64,000 nucleotides of DNA from a virus, in the IMG/VR virus record IMGVR_UViG_3300030202_003023, positions 1-64,000 of that record. One strand, given 5' to 3'. Shown here piece after piece: positions 53,707 through 61,814 of this stretch. Every line of letters starts with the position of its first letter. The first letter of the stretch is position 1. A model generated the notes under the pieces. That model saw only the letters and a list, made by a program, of their open reading frames with translations. It ran no database searches and was not told the DNA's origin. A program made the translations under genes and the position numbers.

Positions 53707-54297
53707 TTATCGTTTTATCTTAGTATACACATGTACATTGTGTGTCTTTTGTATTATATCATAACCATATCCAAACATAAATCCTTTTTTGGGGACTCTA
53801 ACTATTGCAGCTGGTTGTAATGTGAATGTGGCGGGATTTCCGCCAACTACACCCCCTACATATAATTCCCAAGGATCTTTTATTATTGTTTTATTGGTAT
53901 TAATCTGCTGTTTAAATGTATCTGTTTTATAAATATATTTAGGAAACTTTGATACATATTTAAAATCAGAAGAAAGTAGTTCTCCTTTTACAACTGAAGT
54001 AAATTTTCCAGAGATTAAAGAGTCTTCTACTGGAGTTGTATAAAAAGAAACGCTATCTCCTGTTGGAGTAACGCTATCTTTTATATACTCAATTACTAAT
54101 TCTTTGTGCCATTTAGTGATAGTATCATGGATAGTATCAGGCTTACCTTTAACATATTGTACTACTGTGTCTGTTTCTATAATAACATTTGGTTCAGTGT
54201 CTTTATTAAAGGTATTTTTAGGTTTTGTACATTGCCTAAACAAACAAAACCCTAAAGTAAATATGACTGTAAGTAATATGTAGTCTTTAAAGTCCAT
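53707..54297 (-). CDS. membrane-anchored spanin-like protein, 196 aa
   Basis: One N-terminal membrane helix (residues 5-20, YILLTVIFTLGFCLF) ahead of a periplasmic-type beta-rich domain with Asp/Thr-rich strands (IETDTVVQYV, DTIHDTITKWH). The last ~60 residues have outer-membrane-like alternating strands (WELYVGGVVGG, GFMFGYGYDI). Coupled to the M15 peptidase by a TAATG junction. A spanin or wall-linking lysis role is inferred from position and topology. I see no proper lipobox; the Cys in FRQC is a weak candidate. Confidence 0.6.
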   Translation of the reverse strand: MDFKDYILLTVIFTLGFCLFRQCTKPKNTFNKDTEPNVIIETDTVVQYVKGKPDTIHDTITKWHKELVIEYIKDSVTPTGDSVSFYTTPVEDSLISGKFTSVVKGELLSSDFKYVSKFPKYIYKTDTFKQQINTNKTIIKDPWELYVGGVVGGNPATFTLQPAAIVRVPKKGFMFGYGYDIIQKTHNVHVYTKIKR

Positions 54298-54830
54298 TAA
54301 TCTAAATCTGGATTTTGTATTAGCTTCTCATTACCTTCGTATGGTATATACTTACCTTTACCTAAAAATATTAAATTTTGTTTTCTGTTCTTACCATCTG
54401 CTCTGTAAGAAACATGTATCCATCCAGGATAACCGTTTACAGGCTTTTCGTAAATTAGCTGATCATAGTCTAGATTTTCTCTAATCCAGTCAGCCATTTC
54501 AGTGTTATTATACTTGTTAATGCCTTTTCTCCAATAGTAATCATCAATGTCCATTGCTGCACCGTAATTACGTTTGGTTTTGTCTAGTCCAACACAGTGT
54601 TGTGAATTTTTTGATCCTCCAATAGCCTTGTTAAGCTCAGGTCCTCTGAATACAGAGTTTATCTTTATTGGTTTACCTGTGTGTTTTCTAAGTTTATCAA
54701 AGACATTAAGACATAACGCTTGTATAAGTAACATCTGATTACTAGTTGGTGTGTTATCTAGTCCTCTACTTATAGCAGTGTTACTATGCGTTACTTCTGC
54801 TAAAGAAACATATTCTGAAACTTTCTCCAT
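54297..54830 (-). CDS. endolysin-type D-Ala-D-Ala carboxypeptidase/endopeptidase (peptidase M15)
   Basis: Zinc peptidase cutting peptidoglycan stem peptides at lysis. The start at 54830 (MEKVSEYVSLAEVTHSN) is preferred over an in-frame Met at 54980, because the longer version runs through the upstream gene and adds 50 unrelated residues. M15 ligands: SQH (H78), D94 in AAMDID and GWIHVS (H139). The family normally has SQHxxGxAxD; here about nine residues (around DKTKRNY) are inserted between the His and Asp ligands. It sits between the XhlA-like and spanin-like genes, giving a lysis cassette order of holin, endolysin, spanin. Confidence 0.88.
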   Translation of the reverse strand: MEKVSEYVSLAEVTHSNTAISRGLDNTPTSNQMLLIQALCLNVFDKLRKHTGKPIKINSVFRGPELNKAIGGSKNSQHCVGLDKTKRNYGAAMDIDDYYWRKGINKYNNTEMADWIRENLDYDQLIYEKPVNGYPGWIHVSYRADGKNRKQNLIFLGKGKYIPYEGNEKLIQNPDLD

Positions 54831-54843
54831 CTTGTTTTCTTTT

Positions 54844-55125
54844 TCAGTTGAACATTCCAAAGAACTTTTGGCAAAGCCCTTTAATTCCAAGTATTGCCCC
54901 TGTACCAAGTGCACCGAGGATAACCATCTTTTTATCAAATTTACGCTGTTTTGTTTCAGCTTTTTTAAGACCGTCTTCAACTTCTTCTATTCTTTTAATA
55001 ATTCCTTTATTCCCCATGGACGGATCTCCAACTAAAGCAACTTCTAATCTTTCTGTTCTTTTTGCAGTATTTATTGCATGTTCTTCTAGTCTTATTAATA
55101 AATCTTTAGTTTCTTTACTGTCCAT
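54844..55125 (-). CDS. XhlA-like holin/lysis membrane protein, 93 aa
   Basis: N-terminal ~65 residues form a charged coiled coil (ETKDLLIRLEEHA, RIEEVEDGLKKAETKQR), followed by one membrane helix (MVILGALGTGAILGIKGL) and a short tail. This is the layout of XhlA-type proteins, which work with holins or endolysins. It is 13 bases upstream of the M15 peptidase start. No second membrane helix, so it may need a partner, perhaps the two-helix protein at 45.9-46.1 kb. Confidence 0.68.
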   Translation of the reverse strand: MDSKETKDLLIRLEEHAINTAKRTERLEVALVGDPSMGNKGIIKRIEEVEDGLKKAETKQRKFDKKMVILGALGTGAILGIKGLCQKFFGMFN

Positions 55126-55139
55126 AACGGCTTTTAATT

Positions 55140-55619
55140 TTAAATGTCTTCAATCATAAAAGATAAAGCACTCATTTGGTCAGGAGTAATAGTTTCTGGC
55201 AATTCTTCTAGTTTAACATACACAATACTAACATTAACATTTTCGTTGTCTAAAGCATCATTATATTTGTCTTCTATTTCTTTAGCCTTATTAAGTACCT
55301 CACTGTTGGCTTCACGCTTTTCTTTTTCTACTTCTTTAAATATTTCTATTTTTTCAGGAGCTATTTGATATTTATTATCTGTAATTACTAGTTCCCCATT
55401 TTCGTCTTTAAGTGCATGTTCTTTAAAAGTTTTTTCCATTTCTTTATTGTACACTAAAAACTCTTCTGGATATACTAAAGTGCTTTTAATTTTCTTTGCC
55501 TCCTCTTCAAATGTTTTTGCGTTTTTAATTAATGCATGTGAAAACTTTACTCCATAAAGTCCTTCTGCATTAAGTTCAGATAACGCAAAATTAATTCCTA
55601 AAACTTCTACATTTTTCAT
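55140..55619 (-). CDS. hypothetical protein, 159 aa
   Basis: Function unknown. The start at 55619 (MKNVEVLGINFALSEL) is preferred to an upstream in-frame Met at 55682, whose extra 21 residues are encoded by A/T-only leader sequence. Helical and acidic, with a long coiled-coil-like centre and a C-terminal strand (VSIVYVKLEELPETITPDQM). It has some general resemblance to small phage proteins of the DUF1617 type, found between tail and lysis genes, but I am not sure. Gap of 14 bases to the XhlA-like gene. Confidence 0.65.
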   Translation of the reverse strand: MKNVEVLGINFALSELNAEGLYGVKFSHALIKNAKTFEEEAKKIKSTLVYPEEFLVYNKEMEKTFKEHALKDENGELVITDNKYQIAPEKIEIFKEVEKEKREANSEVLNKAKEIEDKYNDALDNENVNVSIVYVKLEELPETITPDQMSALSFMIEDI

Positions 55620-55686
55620 AATTTTTTTTCTTAAAACTTCTTTTATAAAAATAAAAGAATTAATCAATAATAGCAAGAGCAATATA

Positions 55687-56382
55687 TCAGCATATTATGA
55701 TACGTCTTCTTGTACTTCCTCCACTTACAGCATCAGGAATTACCCATGCCTGATTAGTTATCTTACCGCTATTTGATACTGTTGTACAAACAGTTGATCC
55801 AGCAGGTAAACTTGTTCCACTATAAGCAACACTAACAAATTTACCATTTACATTATGTTGGTTTACTTCTAAAGCTGCGTTAGCTCCTCCAATAACAAAA
55901 GGATTTGACATACTTTGTGTTGAAATTCCAGAAAGACATATGAGGTCATTTGCTGCTATAGTAATACTTCTACTGTGAGGAGTAGTACCGTCTATTCCGC
56001 CACTAAAGCCTAAATTATATGCGTGTTCAGTAGTTAAGTTGTTTTGACCTACTCCTGTAAAAGACTGTGCATAAATGCTTATTGGATTCCATTGGTTACC
56101 AGTAAAACGAACTTCAAAGTCTAAAGCTACACCTGTTGGTGGATTTGCTAACCAATATCCAACTTGTCTGGTGCTTACCATATTCCTTCTTGTCATTCTT
56201 TGCATTTGAACAAAATTACCATTTGTATCTTTGTAGAATGCATTATTAAAGTTTACTGTATTAGCCATACTAACAACTACAAATAGACCTGGATTTGTTC
56301 CTGGGCTACATGTTACAGAAATTGACTTTTTATTTGCGCCACAAGGTCCACTATATATTGCTTTAAGCCCTAATGTTGCCAT
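55687..56382 (-). CDS. virion/tail surface protein, 231 aa
   Basis: Not recognised. A beta-sandwich-looking protein with alternating hydrophobic strands (KSISVTCSPGTNPGLFVVVSM, SITIAANDLICLSG), aromatic residues and Gly/Asn turns, and little charge. Lacks membrane helices or signal. It probably belongs to the adsorption apparatus because it lies beside fibre genes. Ends with a Ser/Arg-rich tail (SGGSTRRRIIIC). Only one base separates it from the preceding 92-aa gene. Confidence 0.65.
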   Translation of the reverse strand: MATLGLKAIYSGPCGANKKSISVTCSPGTNPGLFVVVSMANTVNFNNAFYKDTNGNFVQMQRMTRRNMVSTRQVGYWLANPPTGVALDFEVRFTGNQWNPISIYAQSFTGVGQNNLTTEHAYNLGFSGGIDGTTPHSRSITIAANDLICLSGISTQSMSNPFVIGGANAALEVNQHNVNGKFVSVAYSGTSLPAGSTVCTTVSNSGKITNQAWVIPDAVSGGSTRRRIIIC

Positions 56383-56383
56383 A

Positions 56384-56662
56384 TTACAATTCGTTTAAAT
56401 GTATTATTTCAATTAAATCTGGTCTTTCAGCATCTGTAACTGTAGATGCTGTATGAACAACGGGAGTAGTTTCAAAAAAAGCACTTATAGAAACTACTTC
56501 ATTTTGTAAGTTAGTTCTATTTTTTCCTATAAATTCTCCCATAGATTCATCGTAACTAATGTTTATTTCATTAATTAAAAAAACGTTTTCTGTATACCCT
56601 ACTTCTGTAGTTACTACTTCTCCGTTATCTCCTAATTCTATCTTCTCTATAATTGTTATCAT
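56384..56662 (-). CDS. hypothetical protein, 92 aa, in fibre cluster
   Basis: Not recognised. A small acidic, beta-rich protein (MITIIEKIELGDNGEVVTTE; VVSISAFFETTPVVH). Separated by one base from the genes on both sides, so it is firmly in the tail operon. Could be a fibre-associated subunit or assembly factor. Confidence 0.62.
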   Translation of the reverse strand: MITIIEKIELGDNGEVVTTEVGYTENVFLINEINISYDESMGEFIGKNRTNLQNEVVSISAFFETTPVVHTASTVTDAERPDLIEIIHLNEL

Positions 56663-56663
56663 C

Positions 56664-57611
56664 TTATTCTTCGTATCTTATGTCAATAGTTATGTATTGC
56701 CCTGCTGTTGCAGTGGCAGGAGCAGTAAACTCTACCCAGACCCATGAGTCTGCTGGAATTGCAGCAGTACTTAAAGTAGAAGCATTTCCAGTTAGTTGGG
56801 TATTAATGTTTTGAGAAGTTGTTAGTGCGTTTGCCGATGCTGAGTTTCTTGTTGGGTGATGGTAAAGTTGGTGAGTTACAGTAGTTCCACTACCAACTAA
56901 TACACTTATTACTTCCTTTACTGTTATAGCTACATCAGTTCTAAATATTGTAATGTCATCACCATTTACAGGCTCTTCTAAAGTTATTGTTTTGTTAAGA
57001 GTTTGAGCAACAATATTATTAACTGTTGTACTATCTCCTACTTTAGTAATGGAAAAAGTATGTATTTCCATTCCCCAAGAATCTTTAATATTTCCAGTAC
57101 CAGTTCTCCAGTGTGCCCAAAATTCTACATACTCTCCTACTGCTAATTCAACAGCAACAGAACCGTCTATGTCATCATGAGAGTCATTATGGCCTGAAAC
57201 ACCTAAATTCTGTGTAACTAATTGACTACCGCCTTTTTTTAGATATACAGAACCCCAACCAGAGCTTGATTCTACAAATAATGAAGCTTGAAAAATATAG
57301 ACACCAGCACCACTTGCACCAACTGTAAATCTATGATTTGTATTATCCCACTCACTATTTACATCAGTACCACCTGTTACACTATCATCAAATTCTATTT
57401 TTGTATGTCCAACAGCAAACGTTTGTACTGTACCACTTCCTGCAAAACTACCAGTTACTAAAACTTTAGTTCCACTTCCTAATGAAGTTGCAGTAGCGTT
57501 TTTTACAAAGCCATTTTCAGCCCACAAATCTCCTGCAGATAAACCAGAGTTTGATGTTGGTAATTCAGAACCATCTATTTTTTTAGGATTTATATTTGGT
57601 GTAGCACTCAT
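56664..57611 (-). CDS. C1q-like tail fibre or receptor-binding protein, 315 aa
   Basis: Candidate receptor-binding fibre. Residues ~45-190 read like a C1q/TNF-type jelly roll: a FDDSVTGGTDVNSEWDN start, then GAGVYIFQASLFVES and SVYLKKGGSQLV, and a final AVELAVGEYVEFWAHW strand, with the typical 'F..P..GvYxF' analogue. A second beta-rich domain (~200-315) follows. C1q-like domains trimerise and are common ends of fibres in Bacteroidota phages. The first ~25 residues (NINPKKIDGSELPTSN) resemble fibre attachment tips. It sits between two other small genes with few-base gaps. Confidence 0.68.
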   Translation of the reverse strand: MSATPNINPKKIDGSELPTSNSGLSAGDLWAENGFVKNATATSLGSGTKVLVTGSFAGSGTVQTFAVGHTKIEFDDSVTGGTDVNSEWDNTNHRFTVGASGAGVYIFQASLFVESSSGWGSVYLKKGGSQLVTQNLGVSGHNDSHDDIDGSVAVELAVGEYVEFWAHWRTGTGNIKDSWGMEIHTFSITKVGDSTTVNNIVAQTLNKTITLEEPVNGDDITIFRTDVAITVKEVISVLVGSGTTVTHQLYHHPTRNSASANALTTSQNINTQLTGNASTLSTAAIPADSWVWVEFTAPATATAGQYITIDIRYEE

Positions 57612-57614
57612 ATC

Positions 57615-57788
57615 TTAAATATTTTCTTGTTTATTTAACCATTCTGTATATTCAGCTGGTGGTTCATCACTCCAAAACCAACCTGCATGTTCGCTTTTAT
57701 TATCTTTTGAAATAACAATTCCGTTGGGAAACCGTACTTTATTTCCTGTTTCCCAATTATCATTTTCTATATCGTAAAAATAAACCAT
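57615..57788 (-). CDS. hypothetical small protein, 57 aa (tail-fibre-associated)
   Basis: A short gene with many Trp/Tyr/Asn residues (MVYFYDIENDNWETGNKV; ending WLNKQENI) and an internal WSDEPPAEYTEWL element, reminiscent of small proteins found next to tail-fibre genes. It fits exactly between the LRR and C1q-like genes with 3-base gaps, so it is probably translated. Function unknown; a fibre chaperone is a guess. Confidence 0.62.
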   Translation of the reverse strand: MVYFYDIENDNWETGNKVRFPNGIVISKDNKSEHAGWFWSDEPPAEYTEWLNKQENI

Positions 57789-57791
57789 ATT

Positions 57792-59501
57792 TTAATTTGT
57801 TACTGTCCAACCTTTAATAATAGCTATATCTTCTTGTGCTGTTGTTAATCCTGCTGAACCTGGACAATTAGAAACATTAATTACTGTTGCACTTGATACT
57901 GTTCCTAAATTAGTAAATATTTCTTCTATTTTAGATTCACTTAAAGCACAACTACTGTAATTAATTTTAGAAGTGTTACCAGTTACTAAAGACTCTCTTA
58001 AATTAAAACAAGCTGAAGCAAATAAATAAGTTTCATTTCCAGAGTTGCAACCACTTAAATCATAAGCAGGTATTTTCTCTAAGTTCCTACAATTTTGAAA
58101 CATTTGTTGAGCATTAGAAATAGTTCCACTTATTGGTGGAGCTTGTTTAAGGGTTCTGCAATAATAAAAAGCAGTTGTAGTATTTGTAATGTTTCCTGTG
58201 TTGATTAAATTAGGAGTTATTTCTAACATACCACAACCTTTAAACATTCCTGCTATTGATGTTAAGTTAGTACAATCAAAAGAAGCTGGTAGTTTTCTTA
58301 ACTTAACACAATCAGCAAACAAACTACTTACACTTGTTGCTGAACTAATATCTATAAAACTTGCGTCTGTTAAATAGTTACCAGAAAACATTCCTGTAAG
58401 GTTTTGACCTGAACTGGTATCTAACCAACCATAATCTCTAATATATCTATTTGTTCCAAAAGCATATCTAAATTCAGTAACAGCAGAAGTATCAAATGGT
58501 TTAATTTCTTTAATTTGATTACAACCAGAAAATAAATAACCTATGCTGGTTAATTGCCCATTAGGTATAGTTAAGCTTGCAACTTCTAAATTTGCACAAT
58601 TCTGAAACATAGTATAAAGATTTGTTGCGTTAGGTAACGTTGCTTCAAATACTTTAATACCCGTACTTTTAAAAGCAGCAGTAAAATTGGTTATTCCCGT
58701 ATAATCTGAAATTGGATTGCTTTTTAAATTATTACAACCATTAAAAGTATTACTTAATGACGTAGCTGCAGTTACAACTATTGGAGGAATATAATCTATA
58801 ATAAAACAATTTAGAAACATACTAGCAAAATTAGTACAACTACTTGTGTCTAATTGAGGAAGAGTGAGTAATTGGTAGCAAGAATTAAAACAACTGGATA
58901 AAGTTGTAACATTTGCTGTATTCCATTGAATTACTTTTTTAAGGTGAGTACATTGTGAAAAAACTTGACTGGCAGTAACTAAATTAGGTGTAGTTCCAAC
59001 ATATTCAAATTCTTCTAAAGCAGTATAATTATAAAAGGCTTGATGTAGAGTAGTAAATCCAGTACCCGCCATTTTAACACTTATAACGCTGTTACTTCCA
59101 CCTCTTGCAGTATCTCCCGTTGCGTGATATGGAGAACTTTGTCTGTTAATTCCTGTTAATGTTGAACCTGATTGTGGAGTAACTGTAACAATTACTTGTC
59201 TAAAACCATGACTTGTTAATGAACTTGGGGAAGCGTCACCCCAAGCAAATTCATGCTCTGCATTTGTAAGCGAAGAATGATTTGTATTTGCTGTACCATC
59301 TCCCCAATCTACTGTGTAATCGCCAGTTATTCTAAACCTAAGAAAATTCTCTCCGTCTTCAAATACTTTAACAAGATAATATATTTTTTCATCTCCTTGA
59401 GATAGCGCAGGCATATCTAACCAGTCACCTGGTCTTTCCCAGGTTTGAGCAGGTACAGGAGTAGTTCCTATTATTCTAGTTTTACTTATAATTATTGACA
59501 T
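57792..59501 (-). CDS. BspA-like leucine-rich-repeat tail protein, 569 aa
   Basis: Likely host-recognition protein. After a beta domain with the PKD/BspA-like YTVDWGDGT element (~residue 62-70), most of the protein is made of ~20-25-residue repeats of the DUF285/BspA-like type: an 'L..lF..C..L' pattern such as LSSCFNSCYQLLTLP, MFLNCFIIDYIPP, YLFSGCNQIKEI, LFADCVKLRKLP and MFKGCGMLEITP, with conserved Phe and Cys. Such repeats are usual in bacterial surface proteins of Bacteroidota and Mycoplasma and in eukaryotic-parasite surface proteins; in a phage they fit an adhesin-like binding surface. Intact in one frame. Free Cys content is high and may be structural. Confidence 0.8.
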   Translation of the reverse strand: MSIIISKTRIIGTTPVPAQTWERPGDWLDMPALSQGDEKIYYLVKVFEDGENFLRFRITGDYTVDWGDGTANTNHSSLTNAEHEFAWGDASPSSLTSHGFRQVIVTVTPQSGSTLTGINRQSSPYHATGDTARGGSNSVISVKMAGTGFTTLHQAFYNYTALEEFEYVGTTPNLVTASQVFSQCTHLKKVIQWNTANVTTLSSCFNSCYQLLTLPQLDTSSCTNFASMFLNCFIIDYIPPIVVTAATSLSNTFNGCNNLKSNPISDYTGITNFTAAFKSTGIKVFEATLPNATNLYTMFQNCANLEVASLTIPNGQLTSIGYLFSGCNQIKEIKPFDTSAVTEFRYAFGTNRYIRDYGWLDTSSGQNLTGMFSGNYLTDASFIDISSATSVSSLFADCVKLRKLPASFDCTNLTSIAGMFKGCGMLEITPNLINTGNITNTTTAFYYCRTLKQAPPISGTISNAQQMFQNCRNLEKIPAYDLSGCNSGNETYLFASACFNLRESLVTGNTSKINYSSCALSESKIEEIFTNLGTVSSATVINVSNCPGSAGLTTAQEDIAIIKGWTVTN

Positions 59502-59505
59502 AATT

Positions 59506-61179
59506 TTATCCTCTAATTAATCTTATCCAAACATTATCATCTACCGCAGTATACCAATAGTTACCGTTACTATCTAAATGTGCTTGTCCTTGATAAGTTC
59601 CAGTTAATGATGTAGAAGTAGCTTTGTAATGTCCATTTACATCCCAATTTGCTGAATCTTCTAATAAAGCAGTATTTGTTCCCGTTGTAAGATATTGTTG
59701 TACTATTGGAATTTCTTGCACTGTTCCTGTTCCTGCTACTGGATTACCTAACATGGTTGAACCACTAGCGTCTTGCATCTTATCATAGGTAACTGTATCA
59801 GGTTGTATTGTAGTTGCTCCAGTATTACTAATAGCAACATCTCCACTCATTGAAACTGAAGCAGCTTGGTTTGAAGCATCACCTACAAACACCTGTCCGT
59901 TATTTAAAGCAGGTATACTAGAAGCTGCTTCCCATTTTAATCCTCCAACTTCTCCTGATCTAGCAGTAAGTACATGTCCATTTGTAGGACTATTACTTAC
60001 TTTTAAATTGTCTTCGTCTACTACATCACTTGCAATAGTTAAAGCCCCAGATCCTTCTACTTCACCTGTATGTGTAGCGTTAGTTACTTTAGCTGTGTTT
60101 AAAGCTATTGCAGTTGTATTTGTTGCAATGTTAGTTGCGTTAGTTGCAATGTCTGTGTCATTAGATGCAATATTAGTTGCATTAGTTGCTATTGCAGTTG
60201 TGTTAGTAGCTATACCTGAAATATCTTGGTCTCCAGTGTTAGTACCACTTGTATTTCCTAAAATAGTTATTTGTCCTGCAGTTAATCCTACTTTAAGCGT
60301 GTTTGCAGTTACTTCATCAAACTTAGCTTTGGACATAACCCCTGCTCTTGTTGTAGAAGCTGCTGCTAAAGTAGCATTTGTACCATCACTTGAATTTACA
60401 TCTACTGTTGTAACAGTAGAAGTTCCTTCTGAGAGGTTAGTAGGTTGATTAGATACTTTTAAAGTATTTGCTTCTATCTCATCAAATTTAGCTTTTGTTA
60501 AAAGCCCTGCCCGTAATGTAGAAGCAGAAACTAGAGTAGCGTTTGTACCATCGCTGGAATTTACATCCACCGTTGTGTTTGTTGCAGTACCTTCTGAAAG
60601 ATTCGTAGTAACGTTAGTTACTTTGGCATTATTGGCTGTAATGTCTGTCTCCATTTGATCCAGGTCTACAGCTTGAGAAACGCTTATGTGTCCTAATTTG
60701 GTAACATCTCCAGCAGTTACAAATTTATTATTACCTTCTGTAATGTCATCAGTGTCATCAGCAGTTTTATCAAAAGCATTTGGATTAGTTATACTGTTTA
60801 CGTTTTTCCACCTAATTTGTCCAGAAGCATTAATTCCTGCTATTTTAGTTATACCGTCTTCTTCTAGTATACCAGACATGAACACATTAGCGCCTTCTGT
60901 TCTAAAAGTAGAAGTACTGGCAATTTGATACGTACCATTTGCTATTGTTAATGTATAACCAGCTAAACTGTGTGTTATATTATCTGATAACGTTAATGGA
61001 CCTGTACTCCAATTAGGAGGATCAATTGCACTACTAACTAAATCAGACGCAAAGAAATCTTTTAAGGTAATCCTTTTTAACTGGCCATCTCTATCTCCTT
61101 CTTTTTTCCAAATAGGTATTTGGAAGTCTAATGTTACGTCTTCATATTTTGTAAGTGACTCTCTGTATATCTGTCCCAT
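59506..61179 (-). CDS. repeat-rich tail fibre protein, 557 aa
   Basis: Elongated fibre. The N-terminus has a short attachment-like segment (MGQIYRESLTKYEDVTLDFQ). Two tandem copies of a 55-residue repeat (NLSEGT, VDVNSSDGTNATL, RAG, KAKFDE, ANTLKV) lie at about 190-300. Then come heptads of the form xATNxTxI (IATNTTAIATNATNIAS), typical of trimeric fibre coiled coils. The C-terminal part is a Gly/Ser/Thr-rich beta domain with WNSTG/VWIRLIRG-type end strands. Probably trimeric; it belongs to the adsorption cluster next to the LRR protein. No chaperone domain recognised. Confidence 0.8.
   Translation of the reverse strand: MGQIYRESLTKYEDVTLDFQIPIWKKEGDRDGQLKRITLKDFFASDLVSSAIDPPNWSTGPLTLSDNITHSLAGYTLTIANGTYQIASTSTFRTEGANVFMSGILEEDGITKIAGINASGQIRWKNVNSITNPNAFDKTADDTDDITEGNNKFVTAGDVTKLGHISVSQAVDLDQMETDITANNAKVTNVTTNLSEGTATNTTVDVNSSDGTNATLVSASTLRAGLLTKAKFDEIEANTLKVSNQPTNLSEGTSTVTTVDVNSSDGTNATLAAASTTRAGVMSKAKFDEVTANTLKVGLTAGQITILGNTSGTNTGDQDISGIATNTTAIATNATNIASNDTDIATNATNIATNTTAIALNTAKVTNATHTGEVEGSGALTIASDVVDEDNLKVSNSPTNGHVLTARSGEVGGLKWEAASSIPALNNGQVFVGDASNQAASVSMSGDVAISNTGATTIQPDTVTYDKMQDASGSTMLGNPVAGTGTVQEIPIVQQYLTTGTNTALLEDSANWDVNGHYKATSTSLTGTYQGQAHLDSNGNYWYTAVDDNVWIRLIRG
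60095..60220 (-). repeat. 21-base repeats encoding fibre heptads
   Basis: A run of imperfect 21-base units (GTTGCATTAGTTGC-like on the + strand) encodes five or six heptads with consensus xATNxTxI. The register Ile/Asn at spacing seven marks a trimeric coiled-coil shaft in the fibre. Confidence 0.7.
60340..60606 (-). repeat. tandem direct repeat encoding two 55-aa fibre modules
   Basis: Two copies of a ~165-base unit (corresponding bases offset by exactly 165, for example TACCATC at 60381 and 60546) encode NLSEGT...DVNSSDGTNATL modules. Differences are mostly at third codon positions, so the duplication is not recent. It probably allowed fibre lengthening by recombination. Confidence 0.75.
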
Positions 61180-61182
61180 AGG

Positions 61183-61803
61183 TTAACAATTACATCCGTT
61201 GCTATTAGTTGTACTACCACCAGCAGTTTTACCTGATGCTGCTGTAGCAAACTTTATTAAATTACATAGTTCTTTTGCTGTTAGACTGTTCCAAATATTA
61301 AGAAGTTCGTCTAAATCAGTTTCAATACTTTTAGAAACTGCCGTTACTTTAGTTGTGCTTGAAGTAGTGGTAGCAGCATCTGCATAAGAAGCACCACTAT
61401 CGTAAGTATAAACATATAAAACATTATCAACCCTTTCTACATTATACGCTATTGTAAGCCCGCCTGCTTTTATAGTTGTTTCAAAGTGTGCAGCAATGTT
61501 AGTTCCAGTACCAGTTCCAGTGTATTGAGTTATTGTGTTGTCTTTTAACTGCATAGTTACTGTTGCAGATGTGGTATCTCCAACTGTTCTAGTAAAAGTA
61601 AACTTGTACGCGTATGTTACGGCACTTTCAAAAGGTTTATACTTCCTTAATACTTCTAATATATAACCTGTAGCTAAATTATACCTATCTAAACATACTA
61701 CTTTACGTGTTCCTGCTTCTAAATGGTCACTTAAAGTAACTCCTAGCGTACTGTGCTTATACTGAATGTTTAGAATATTATTATTTAAACACGTTTTATT
61801 CAT
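61183..61803 (-). CDS. hypothetical virion/fibre-associated protein, 206 aa
   Basis: Not recognised. A middle region of beta strands (KFTFTRTVGDTTSATVTMQL; NVERVDNVLYVYTYDSG) sits between a helical N-terminal part and a helical element near the end (LLNIWNSLTAKELCNLIKF), then a Gly/Ser/Thr-rich tail ending SNGCNC. No signal or membrane helix. Located between the glycosyltransferase and the repeat fibre, so perhaps a fibre base or attachment protein. Confidence 0.65.
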   Translation of the reverse strand: MNKTCLNNNILNIQYKHSTLGVTLSDHLEAGTRKVVCLDRYNLATGYILEVLRKYKPFESAVTYAYKFTFTRTVGDTTSATVTMQLKDNTITQYTGTGTGTNIAAHFETTIKAGGLTIAYNVERVDNVLYVYTYDSGASYADAATTTSSTTKVTAVSKSIETDLDELLNIWNSLTAKELCNLIKFATAASGKTAGGSTTNSNGCNC

Positions 61804-61814
61804 TATAATTTAGT

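Noticed and set aside
54831-54980. Upstream in-frame start for the M15 peptidase
   Set aside because: It would lie within the holin-like gene and add 50 residues with no peptidase similarity.
55620-55686. Short A/T inverted repeat in the gap between two tail genes
   Set aside because: Composed only of A and T apart from its end base pair, with no T run after it; too weak to call a terminator.
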